From NCBI GenBank assembly GCA_020886235.1, contig AP025250.1, positions 124,001 to 188,000 of the forward strand: a DNA stretch of 64,000 bases, written 5' to 3'. The notes under the pieces were generated by a model. The model had not been told where the DNA came from and searched no databases. It was given only the letters and a program-made list of their open reading frames with translations. This stretch comes from Candidatus Dependentiae bacterium Noda2021. Its GTDB lineage: Bacteria > Babelota > Babeliae > Babelales > Vermiphilaceae. How positions within the stretch are numbered: position 1 is the stretch's first letter; each line of letters begins with the position of its first letter. Both the position numbers and the translations under genes were made by a program. Of this stretch, positions 26,165 through 33,913 are shown one piece after another.

Positions 26165-27541
26165 TTATATGCAGTCTGCGACCACATGATCAAGAAGACC
26201 CTGCCGCGATGATAATTTTTTTTTGCATACAACGCAGGTAAATATATCTTTGTTAATATCGATTACATAACATTCAAGTGCGCGTGCGCTCGTGCTGTAT
26301 TGTTGTTGGCAGGCCGGACATTGAAAAACAGCTCGGCGTACCTTGTGAACTCCGGCAAAGTGATTTTGAGCCGTGAGCCAGGTTCCCAATGGTGTCGCGC
26401 AGCAGGCTATCTGATCTATTTGACTGTCTACATATTTTTTTATCACGTCTTCAGAACTCATGTTAGCAATGGTGTAAGCATGCACCAGCGGGTGGATATC
26501 ATCTTCTTGAATTTCATGGTTTTGTGGTGTGCCCACACAGCGCATTATGTCATGCGTTTTGAGATTGTCATACGTATGACAATTTTTTTTGCATGTCGGA
26601 CAACAAAAAAAATTGTTATTATAGTGGCTAGCCAAACAACTTGCACTCGTTACAAGTTGCGGGTGCTTTGCGCTGCAATAGGGGCATACATATTCGTTAG
26701 TAATGGTTGTATGATTATTTTTAATAAAGTCTTTAACGCTTTTCCAGCTTTCCAATGTGATGTCATCGCCGACATTATAAATATATTTTTTTGTTTGTCG
26801 ATTAAGATACGCACTGAGTGATGGCGAATCTTGCTTTTTGGCATGTAGGCATATGGTAAAATGATTTTTGAGTCCCGTAATACTTCTATTGATCGCACTG
26901 CACAGGGGACAACTAAAAAGCATTTTATAATGGTGCCACGCTGCGTGATGGTAAGCCTTTGACAGTTGTTCATAATGATGAGTGCATTCACCGTAGGGGC
27001 AGGTATACAGGGTGCCAATGCAGTGTGCACTTTCGATATGATCGGTAAACTCTATCCACAATAAATCTTTTTTATCACAACAACTAAACTTCAAAGATTC
27101 TTTGCGCTGAGCAAGAAGCAGATCAATTTTTTTCTTATTTTCTTCTTCAGAATAAGCAGTACCAAACTCTATCCCTTCACGGATAAATCTGATTTTTTCA
27201 GATAACGTCAATATACTCTTTACATTGACTTGGGGGGTAGTAAGCGACACGTTAACATTAGTATTGTTATTAGTATTAGGCTCGTGAAGTCTATCGGGTA
27301 TTACGGTAACGTCAGAATATGTTTGGTGACTTTGTAAAGTTTGTAAGTAATTGCTTTGTTCTTCTGACTCTGCAAAGCTCAAATAATAATCATCAAACCA
27401 ACGACACCGTAGATCGTCACTAAAGTATGCAAAGTCATCACTAATACCATCGTTGGTATGTGATTCGTCAGTTTGCATACTAAGCACACGCAAACATGCA
27501 ATCATGGTAAACAGATACAAGCACATGATAGTATTCTGCAT
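26165..27541 (-). CDS. Exported zinc-finger family protein with three modules
   Basis: 458 residues. Signal peptide MQNTIMCLYLFTMIACLRVLS. Three copies of the family module follow: (1) helix LLLAQRKE, Cys pair 154-155, C-x4-C-x12-H-x3-H, CPLC-x12-H-x3-C; (2) degenerate first finger (TLESWKSVKDFIKNNH), CPYC-x12-C-x3-H, CPTC-x12-H; (3) Cys pair 380-381 (CCATPLGTW), CPAC-x12-C with the last His replaced by Asp, CVVC-x12-H-x4-C. About nine finger units in one chain suggests binding of an extended partner. It starts 51 bases after the 27593-28885 gene and may share its transcript. Confidence 0.82.
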   Translation of the reverse strand: MQNTIMCLYLFTMIACLRVLSMQTDESHTNDGISDDFAYFSDDLRCRWFDDYYLSFAESEEQSNYLQTLQSHQTYSDVTVIPDRLHEPNTNNNTNVNVSLTTPQVNVKSILTLSEKIRFIREGIEFGTAYSEEENKKKIDLLLAQRKESLKFSCCDKKDLLWIEFTDHIESAHCIGTLYTCPYGECTHHYEQLSKAYHHAAWHHYKMLFSCPLCSAINRSITGLKNHFTICLHAKKQDSPSLSAYLNRQTKKYIYNVGDDITLESWKSVKDFIKNNHTTITNEYVCPYCSAKHPQLVTSASCLASHYNNNFFCCPTCKKNCHTYDNLKTHDIMRCVGTPQNHEIQEDDIHPLVHAYTIANMSSEDVIKKYVDSQIDQIACCATPLGTWLTAQNHFAGVHKVRRAVFQCPACQQQYSTSARALECYVIDINKDIFTCVVCKKKLSSRQGLLDHVVADCI

Positions 27542-27592
27542 AGGGTCCCTTACTAATGCAGAATAATTATCGGTGTGTAAAAATACTATAAA

Positions 27593-28885
27593 TTATTTTT
27601 TGCCTATGCGGGCAAGCAGCGCAGCACGCAATTCTTCATTAGGTTGCTTTGTAATCAAAGGCAGGTTATCAATTTTTTTTGATGGTATAACTTTTTTCTG
27701 TTTAGAATGTGTGCGATTAGTGGTGGTTTTGCTAACTGGTGCTATGAACGTATTGTTTGTATGTTGAATGGTTACAGCATCTGGCACGGTTACCGTGTTT
27801 GCTGGCTGTACATTGGTTAGCTGTACCGGTGTAATGAGCAGCGACTCTTGTCTAGGTATCGACTGTCTGTTAGGTTGACTTACCATTACCGTATCATTAG
27901 TGAGATCAATAGTGTTGTGTGCGTTTGCTTGGGTTGGCTGGTTAGAACTAATGCCATGGGACGTATTAATTGCTTTTATAACAGTTCGCAATTTACTTGG
28001 CAATTTTGATTGTTGTGAATTTCTTACAGAATGGGATTTGGGAGCTGTTGGTTGTTTTACCGCTCCGGATGAGACAGGCTGATTAGTACTATTTTGCGTT
28101 CTACCTTGCATGAGTTTTTTATGCTCATCAGCGACACGCGAATAGTTTATATTATTGATTGCTGTTTGTAATTTGCGCGGCAATTGTTGAAATTCAGAAG
28201 TAGTTTGTGGCACCACGGGCGAAAGTTGGTCCTTTTTTTGTTGGTACAATATCCCAAGCGAGCATCTATTAAAGTGGTTCTTGAGTTTATTCAGTCCTGA
28301 AAAATCTTTAGCACAGGTAGGCACCGGACAGCTTAAAAAGCTTGGATTATGGTGCTTGATGTAATGGCTAAATGCAGATCCAAAAGATTGTTTAGGCAGA
28401 TAATTACATTGTGGGAATGCGCAGATATGCTTGCCATCCTTAGTATGAGTTACATCATAGTGTGCAGCAAGGCTTGAAAGATTAGAATATAGTTTACCAC
28501 AACAGGTCCTATCCATATGTTTTTTTCTAAATGCTAAAATAGCTTCCAATTTTTTTTGATTTTCTTCTAGCGACTGTGTGAAAATATTGAGCTCGCCTAA
28601 TTGATTGTCATAGTCTGTATTTATTATGTCATTACAATCTAAAAACATTGGCTGTAACCACTCATCAATTTCTTCTTCATCGGTTGAATACGAGTTTGAA
28701 GTTCTTGCAGTAAACTCATAAGGCGTTACAGGCGTATAGGGTGTGTGGGTAGCCATTGGCGTTGCAGGTGTGTTAGGATTAAAAAAATAGTTGCCAAATA
28801 TTTCTTGATCATGCGGTAATTCGTTTGATTGTATGCGCGCTGCACATGTGATAACAACAAGCATCAAATATAACCATATTTTCAT
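27593..28885 (-). CDS. Exported zinc-finger family protein, long disordered C-terminus
   Basis: 430 residues. Signal peptide MKIWLYLMLVVITCAARIQS. The module comes early: helix AILAFRKKH, Cys pair 128-129 (CCGKLYSNL, CC-x12-H-x4-H), C-x4-C-x13-H-x3-H, linker PSFLSCP, C-x4-C-x12-H-x3-C. The remaining half is low-complexity and includes two similar blocks, LPRKLQTAINNINYSR and LPSKLRTVIKAINTSH, which are an internal repeat. Basic patches (SKQKKVIPSKK) lie near the end. Family promoter at 28933-28960. Confidence 0.8.
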   Translation of the reverse strand: MKIWLYLMLVVITCAARIQSNELPHDQEIFGNYFFNPNTPATPMATHTPYTPVTPYEFTARTSNSYSTDEEEIDEWLQPMFLDCNDIINTDYDNQLGELNIFTQSLEENQKKLEAILAFRKKHMDRTCCGKLYSNLSSLAAHYDVTHTKDGKHICAFPQCNYLPKQSFGSAFSHYIKHHNPSFLSCPVPTCAKDFSGLNKLKNHFNRCSLGILYQQKKDQLSPVVPQTTSEFQQLPRKLQTAINNINYSRVADEHKKLMQGRTQNSTNQPVSSGAVKQPTAPKSHSVRNSQQSKLPSKLRTVIKAINTSHGISSNQPTQANAHNTIDLTNDTVMVSQPNRQSIPRQESLLITPVQLTNVQPANTVTVPDAVTIQHTNNTFIAPVSKTTTNRTHSKQKKVIPSKKIDNLPLITKQPNEELRAALLARIGKK

Positions 28886-28932
28886 CGTAATAACCTCATG
28901 TGAATAGCTTTTATCGTAGTAGATACTTTATA

Positions 28933-28960
28933 ATTATATTCTGTTTGAAATTATTGTAAA
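28933..28960 (-). promoter_or_regulatory. Family promoter of the 27.6 kb zinc-finger gene
   Basis: Minus strand: -35 TTTACA, spacer ATAATTTCAAACAGAA (16 bases), -10 TATAAT. Probably drives both this gene and the three-module gene downstream. Confidence 0.68.
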
Positions 28961-29106
28961 GTTAGAGATTAAATTACTGGCATTATGGCCAAAAATTCAT
29001 TGAGATTACGTATCTATTCAGCTGAGTGTTTTAAAAACTGTTGTGAAAGAGCGCGGTGATTACGTAGTGTAGTTACAAAATCGTACCCTCATAAACAGGA
29101 ATGATT

Positions 29107-29499
29107 ATGAAAAAAACCCTTGCATTGTGTTTAGTCGTATCTTCTGGTCTTCATGCACATCAAAATGCGCTACATAAGTTACGTAAAAAGCCTGTCATAG
29201 CTCATGCGCTCGCCTACCAACAAGAAATGCTATACGGTTTTAGCGCAGGGGCAGCCAGTGCTCTCATGGTTGATTATGTACGAAACGTTATGCCCAGTGC
29301 TGATTCCTTGCAGCTGTACGCAAACTATGGCATTTGCCGTGATCAATTAACCGGAGAATTAAAAATTGCATCTGCTGTCTTGGGCGCTTCGGCACTGACG
29401 CAAACAAACGAAAAAAAATATTCACCGGTAGTCCGCGTGTTAGCAGCACTTGTGGGCGCAAACGTTGCTATGGCCCTTAAAACCTATGTAACAAAATAA
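29107..29499 (+). CDS. Exported hypothetical protein
   Basis: 130 residues from the ATG at 29107, which is 6 bases after AGGA (the ATG at 29101 is too close). Signal peptide MKKTLALCLVVSSGLHAH. The mature part has two moderately hydrophobic Ala-rich segments (FSAGAASALMVDYV and VLAALVGANVAMAL) that may be membrane helices. Not recognised. It precedes the GNAT lipoprotein gene by about 70 bases on the same strand. Confidence 0.55.
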   Translation: MKKTLALCLVVSSGLHAHQNALHKLRKKPVIAHALAYQQEMLYGFSAGAASALMVDYVRNVMPSADSLQLYANYGICRDQLTGELKIASAVLGASALTQTNEKKYSPVVRVLAALVGANVAMALKTYVTK

Positions 29500-29569
29500 A
29501 GAAAACCTTGCCGGAAGACATGTTAATGTCTCTCAAGAAAAATTACGCCCTTATACTATTGGAGCGGTA

Positions 29570-30151
29570 ATGAGTGATGTGCATGTAATGTCATATCACA
29601 GATACATATATCTACTGGTGTGTCATTTGCTTCTAGCTGCATGTTCAGGACAAGGTGCGGTGACTATTCATCGTGTAAGTGCCGGCACTCTTGAACATGA
29701 AGAGGCATTATTTGTACGGGCGTTTTGTCATGGATATGCCGATATACCGGTATCCATTTTAAAAATTGATGATGTACCTGCACGTGCGCGCTCTGTATTT
29801 AATGTGGAGCATAATGATTTGAACGATTCTCAGAAAAATATTTTTTTCTTAACGGCATACGTAGATGATAGTCTTGCTGGCCTTATTACCTTTCAAGAGT
29901 ACGGGGCCGACACTATTTGTTATATTCGTGCCTTAGCTGTTGACCCGGTTCACATGCGGCAAGGTATTGGCAAACTTCTTGTATTTAGTGTTGCCAAATA
30001 TTTACCCAACGTAAAAGAAATTGTGCTCGCAACGCGTGCATGCAATACCGGTGCCCGTATGTTTTACGATCGGCTTGGGTTCCATGAATATGATGAGGTG
30101 CCCTTCAACTGGGATCCAGCATTATTCATTGGCTTAAAGTTCTGTTATTAA
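29570..30151 (+). CDS. GNAT-family acetyltransferase with lipoprotein signal
   Basis: 193 residues. The N-terminus ends in the lipobox LLLAAC-SG at about residues 21-27, so the mature protein should be lipid-anchored. It is followed by a GNAT fold with acetyl-CoA loop ALAVDPVHMRQGIGKLL and the late strand-helix NTGARMFYDRLGFHEY. GNAT enzymes transfer acetyl groups to amines of small molecules, peptides or proteins. An anchored, exported GNAT is odd because acetyl-CoA is cytoplasmic; host contact would resolve this but is inference. GGAG precedes the ATG at 29570. Confidence 0.8.
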   Translation: MSDVHVMSYHRYIYLLVCHLLLAACSGQGAVTIHRVSAGTLEHEEALFVRAFCHGYADIPVSILKIDDVPARARSVFNVEHNDLNDSQKNIFFLTAYVDDSLAGLITFQEYGADTICYIRALAVDPVHMRQGIGKLLVFSVAKYLPNVKEIVLATRACNTGARMFYDRLGFHEYDEVPFNWDPALFIGLKFCY

Positions 30152-30183
30152 GGTACAATCTAGCGATTACTTTGTTAAATGAG

Positions 30184-30221
30184 TTGTATGTGTATTAAAA
30201 GCATTTATAATACACATACAA
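30184..30221. repeat. Perfect 13-base inverted repeat
   Basis: TTGTATGTGTATT and AATACACATACAA flank a 12-base centre. There is no T run, so it is a weak candidate for a terminator of the GNAT gene; an operator for the zinc-finger gene 50 bases downstream is equally possible. Confidence 0.7.
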
Positions 30222-30273
30222 TTATGCATGTGTAACATTTCTTTACAATACGATCAACTAAGCGCAGGTAATC

Positions 30274-31347
30274 ATGAAATTAATAACATCGTGTTTGGTA
30301 GTTTCAGGACTTTTAGTGGTAGCACATAGCACAATGAAGCCACTTGAAATGAACATATATCAGCATGTAGATGAGCATTGTCAGCATTCTCATTCCTTGC
30401 CGTTGTTTGAACTATACGGTGGCAAACAATCGTATGCACATGAGTTTGCACATGAAGAATGTAATTACGATCAAAATGCAGGCGAGTTATTTTTATATTT
30501 AGATTATTCAGAATTCCAGACCGATACTACCACACCTCAAGCGCCAGATACCACTGCCAATAATATAAAAACGAATGATGTATCTGAAGGTAATGATATG
30601 TCTATCAAAACTATGCAGCAGTTGGATGACCTCATCAATGCTCGCTTGCGCAAACAAAAACTGATGTGTTGTGACAGGGTATTTGATTCAAGTTCTCACT
30701 TAGAAACGCACTTAACGTATAGTCATCGAGTCGATAATAAATTATCTTGTTTTGAGTGTGATTACAATCACAAACATGCCCGGTTGTTGGCCCAACATAT
30801 TCGTAAACACCTAGATGAAGCTATCTACCACTGCCCTAAGTGCGCTAAAAATACTGTTAATATTGCTGGTTTAAAGAATCATTTTAAAAGCCACATAACG
30901 CAATCAAGCGAGCAGCATGAAACCCCTAAACCTGGTGTTTTGGCAAATCCTAGCACGGTTGATGATCTGAGTATTTTGCGTCAATGCATGGATTTAATCA
31001 AACTGCGAGAAAATGGCTTAGAAAAAAAATGTTGTGGAATTACCTATGGCTCCAAAAAATCTTTACAAAAGCATTTAACTATTAATCACTTGAGCACAGA
31101 TGCATCTTATTTGGTTGATGGATTGGCTGAAGTAGAAAAATATTTATTAAAAAAAGATCGAACATTGTATGCATGCCCTTTTAATGATTGTGGTAAATTG
31201 CATGATTCAAGCTACACACTACTCGTCCACTACTCAGCATGTCTTACAAAAAAAACATTACGCAACAACCTTATCAAGAATCTAAAACGTAAAGGTATTA
31301 ATACCGCAGAGTATGGCGATGTAAATAAAAAACAGCGCCTCGTGTAA
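30274..31347 (+). CDS. Exported zinc-finger family protein with two modules
   Basis: 357 residues. Signal peptide MKLITSCLVVSGLLVVAHS, then an acidic, His-rich region. Module 1: helix DDLINARLRK, Cys pair 132-133 (CCDRVFDSS, CC-x12-H-x4-H), CFEC-x12-H-x3-H and CPKC-x12-H-x3-H, the most canonical fingers of the set. Module 2: Cys pair 253-254 (CCGITYGSK), then C-x4-C near 305. The C-terminus ends in VNKKQRLV, an NLS-like cluster similar to KKQRL in the 20.4 kb protein. No family promoter was seen; a perfect inverted repeat lies upstream at 30184-30221. Confidence 0.82.
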   Translation: MKLITSCLVVSGLLVVAHSTMKPLEMNIYQHVDEHCQHSHSLPLFELYGGKQSYAHEFAHEECNYDQNAGELFLYLDYSEFQTDTTTPQAPDTTANNIKTNDVSEGNDMSIKTMQQLDDLINARLRKQKLMCCDRVFDSSSHLETHLTYSHRVDNKLSCFECDYNHKHARLLAQHIRKHLDEAIYHCPKCAKNTVNIAGLKNHFKSHITQSSEQHETPKPGVLANPSTVDDLSILRQCMDLIKLRENGLEKKCCGITYGSKKSLQKHLTINHLSTDASYLVDGLAEVEKYLLKKDRTLYACPFNDCGKLHDSSYTLLVHYSACLTKKTLRNNLIKNLKRKGINTAEYGDVNKKQRLV

Positions 31348-31434
31348 TGGGCACTGTTTAGTCAAAAAATTAAATAGCATGGCATGACCCATGGCTAGTA
31401 AACCATGTGTTAACTATGATCAAAAGATAGAACT

Positions 31435-32211
31435 ATGAAAAAAACTAATATTTATTGTGTTTTGTTAGGAATAGCTTTTTTTACAGCGCATGCCTCAGAG
31501 AATCATTGGTCTCTGATGGGCAATACAGAATGTGATCAAAGATCGTGTAGCGTACTCAATGCCTCGGATTTTGGTGTAATAGATTTATTCCCTAATCTTG
31601 AGGAACATTTTTCATATTCAGACATGTGCGACATTGCACAACCCATTCAAACTAAAGCACCGACGCACCCTGTGCCTGCTGAATTTATTCAGCGTGAATC
31701 AGAATCTGTATATGACAGTCCTATGGTGCAGCTATTCTCACAGAATTTCAGTGAAGATAGTGGTACCAATAATGCGTCCTTAGATTCTCTGTCGCAACCA
31801 ATAAAGTCGGTGACTGCCAAACCAGAGATAATTAAAAACAAGGGAACAAAAACTAAAAAAAAGAAGACAATAGAACGTGATGAAAGTTCACATGAAGTGT
31901 TGATAAAAAGTATTATCAACAAACGATTTGAAGCGTCACCAGTAGAATGTTGTAATGAAAAAATATCTTCACGTAAACAATTGTTAGCTCATTTTCGCAA
32001 GCATCCACACATTATTCAGGGCAAACACAATTGCCCCCATACGAATTGCATTGGAAAAGATACCGAAGATTACAATTTGCTGGCAGAGCATTACATGACT
32101 CATTTTGATGCGCATGTTTTTAAATGCCCCAATAAGGGCTGCACCGGTGTTTATCAATCATCGCGTGTATTGGTACATCATTATTTAAAAAAATGTACTT
32201 ATAATGACTAG
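31435..32211 (+). CDS. Exported zinc-finger family protein with Lys-rich cluster
   Basis: 258 residues. Signal peptide MKKTNIYCVLLGIAFFTAHA. The central region ends in KNKGTKTKKKKTIERDE, a strongly basic NLS-like stretch directly before helix LIKSIINKRFE and the module: Cys pair 172-173 (CCNEKISSR, CC-x12-H-x3-H), C-x4-C-x13-H-x3-H, and C-x4-C-x12-H-x4-C. All ligands are present. It follows the two-module gene by 87 bases on the same strand and may be co-transcribed. Confidence 0.8.
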   Translation: MKKTNIYCVLLGIAFFTAHASENHWSLMGNTECDQRSCSVLNASDFGVIDLFPNLEEHFSYSDMCDIAQPIQTKAPTHPVPAEFIQRESESVYDSPMVQLFSQNFSEDSGTNNASLDSLSQPIKSVTAKPEIIKNKGTKTKKKKTIERDESSHEVLIKSIINKRFEASPVECCNEKISSRKQLLAHFRKHPHIIQGKHNCPHTNCIGKDTEDYNLLAEHYMTHFDAHVFKCPNKGCTGVYQSSRVLVHHYLKKCTYND

Positions 32212-32235
32212 GATCATAATAAAAAAAGGATTTTT

Positions 32236-32301
32236 ATGAAAAATATATTAAAAAATTCATTTTATATTCTTATGTATATTATTGAAGGCTTGTTGAGCTA
32301 A
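32236..32301 (+). CDS. Short peptide frame, possible signal-peptide remnant
   Basis: A 21-codon frame MKNILKNSFYILMYIIEGLL follows AAAAGGA by 6 bases. It looks like the start of another exported protein cut short, or a small membrane peptide. It sits just after the last zinc-finger gene. Very short, so the call is tentative. Confidence 0.25.
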   Translation: MKNILKNSFYILMYIIEGLLS

Positions 32302-32304
32302 TCG

Positions 32305-32736
32305 TTATTCATCAAATATTTTTTTACTGCGCATTTTTTTTATACTCCCACGGTGGCCTTTTGACTTTAGACGCGCTTCTTTAGCTGCCCTAGGCTGGCG
32401 CGTTTTCATTCTTTTTTTTGCCACAAAAAGTGCATCTTTAATAATGTGACCCAGTTGTGCAAGGGCCATTTTTTTATTATGATCCTGGCTGCGTGACGTG
32501 CTATTGTGGATGATTAAATCTCCGTCTGCCGTTAGGCGCGATTGGAGTTTTTCTAGCACGCGTTCTTTGAGTTCAGGTGGTAATGCGGTCGAATGAACAA
32601 TATTCCACCGAACAGTAATGCGTGTTTCTGTTTTATTGACATGTTGGCCACCAGCACCACCGGATTTACTTGAGCTAATCTCTATTTCATGATCAGGAAT
32701 GGTAATGGTGTCATTGACAAATACGTCGTGTTTCAT
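32305..32736 (-). CDS. arfB: Peptidyl-tRNA hydrolase ArfB (YaeJ)
   Basis: 143 residues. The catalytic loop SSKSGGAGGQHVNKTETRI has the GGQ motif of class I release factors, but the codon-recognition domains are absent, as in ArfB. The C-terminal tail is basic (KKRMKTRQPRAAKEARLKSK), the part that enters the empty mRNA channel. ArfB frees ribosomes stalled on broken messages by hydrolysing the peptidyl-tRNA. AAAAGGA precedes the ATG. It marks the end of the exported-protein block and a return to housekeeping genes. Confidence 0.93.
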   Translation of the reverse strand: MKHDVFVNDTITIPDHEIEISSSKSGGAGGQHVNKTETRITVRWNIVHSTALPPELKERVLEKLQSRLTADGDLIIHNSTSRSQDHNKKMALAQLGHIIKDALFVAKKRMKTRQPRAAKEARLKSKGHRGSIKKMRSKKIFDE

Positions 32737-32812
32737 GCTTCATCCTTTTAGATTAGAAAAACAATTTTAATGTATGCAGTGATGCTTAATCAATACAAGA
32801 AATTAGATCAAT

Positions 32813-33865
32813 CTAAGTTCCAAAAAAATCATGCGCACGTTGCAGCAGGCGATCAAACTCATGAGCATTGCTGGTAAGTGAGTCTTGTCCCCGCAAGAAA
32901 GTAATTCCTAAAATACCCTCATCTTTTGGTGCATAGTATAACAATTCATACCGTGGTGTGTTTTGTGGTGTCATCATGACAACTTTAAAATTAATCAAAT
33001 ACTGAAGCTGTGACATATCTGGTTGTGCGGTGAGTGTAATGAGGTGCCCTTGAATAGGGATCATACGGGCATCAGGTGCTAATTTTTTTGCACCAAGACC
33101 ACTACAATTAAACACAACGTCTTCAGTAAGTTCTGTTAAAGAGTCGATGCTTTGAGTGATAATAGGAATACCCAGTTCTTTACTATTTCTATTTAGTTCT
33201 TCCATGAGGATACCCGGATTAAGGTAAATAGTTTGGTATGCCATTGCAGGGTAGGACTTGTTGTTACCAAAATCGATTATTACCTGTTCTGCATCACCGA
33301 GCAGACCGCGCGCTTGGTAAGGTCCAAATCCTGGATCAATATCAAGGCCGTAATAGGCAGGCAACAGTTTAGGCCCATGTTGTATAAAAGGGTGTTTTCC
33401 AGCCAAAATATCTAAATAGGTTCGATACGATTCCATGCCGCGTTCAAAAAAGATTGCTGTTTCGAACTCATTGGATACCTTGCGGGGCCGGGGAAAGAAA
33501 AATCCTGCAGCCTTATTAGATGCGAGTGTGTTTTGTTCTTTTGCATAGATTGTTACGTTGTGACCTTTTCGTGCCAAAAGTATTGCCGTAAGCAATCCAT
33601 AACACCCTGCGCCCACCACAGCAATAGCAGTATATCTAAGTGATGGCATTGTTAGCAAAACCTGTTCGAATTGTCGTATTGACTCATGCACGCAACCAAA
33701 TAAAAAGGTCCAACCAGCGCCACCGTGACCATAGTTATGAAAAATATATTTATGATCTTGATGTTCTAATGAGGTATTAAAAATGCGCTCGCGGTGACCA
33801 CGGATGCACGTGATTTTTTCTTTAATATTAGAAATGAGAGGTGGTGTTAGCGTAATAATCTTCAC
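32813..33865 (-). CDS. D-amino-acid oxidase-like FAD oxidoreductase, apparently circularly permuted
   Basis: 350 residues from a GTG at 33865. The FAD-binding motif VVGAGCYG is at residues 84-91, followed by VTIYAKE and AAGFFFPRP, as in D-amino-acid oxidase-type enzymes. The motif that normally closes these proteins, R...HNYGHGGAGWTFLFG, instead lies at residues 43-58, before the FAD motif. The C-terminus (LLYYAPKDEGILGITF, then 25 residues) stops where the normal final segment would begin. The ends thus appear exchanged. Expected chemistry is flavin-dependent oxidation of an amino or imino acid; the substrate is unknown. Confidence 0.78.
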   Translation of the reverse strand: MKIITLTPPLISNIKEKITCIRGHRERIFNTSLEHQDHKYIFHNYGHGGAGWTFLFGCVHESIRQFEQVLLTMPSLRYTAIAVVGAGCYGLLTAILLARKGHNVTIYAKEQNTLASNKAAGFFFPRPRKVSNEFETAIFFERGMESYRTYLDILAGKHPFIQHGPKLLPAYYGLDIDPGFGPYQARGLLGDAEQVIIDFGNNKSYPAMAYQTIYLNPGILMEELNRNSKELGIPIITQSIDSLTELTEDVVFNCSGLGAKKLAPDARMIPIQGHLITLTAQPDMSQLQYLINFKVVMMTPQNTPRYELLYYAPKDEGILGITFLRGQDSLTSNAHEFDRLLQRAHDFFGT

Positions 33866-33913
33866 ACCACCTAGTATACTTTGTACCGCACGTAATTGAA
33901 ATTGAAATAACCG

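Noticed and set aside
9411-32211. Prophage or plasmid integration as source of the zinc-finger block
   Set aside because: No integrase, transposase, phage structural or replication genes, and no terminal repeats were found; base composition looks like the rest by eye.
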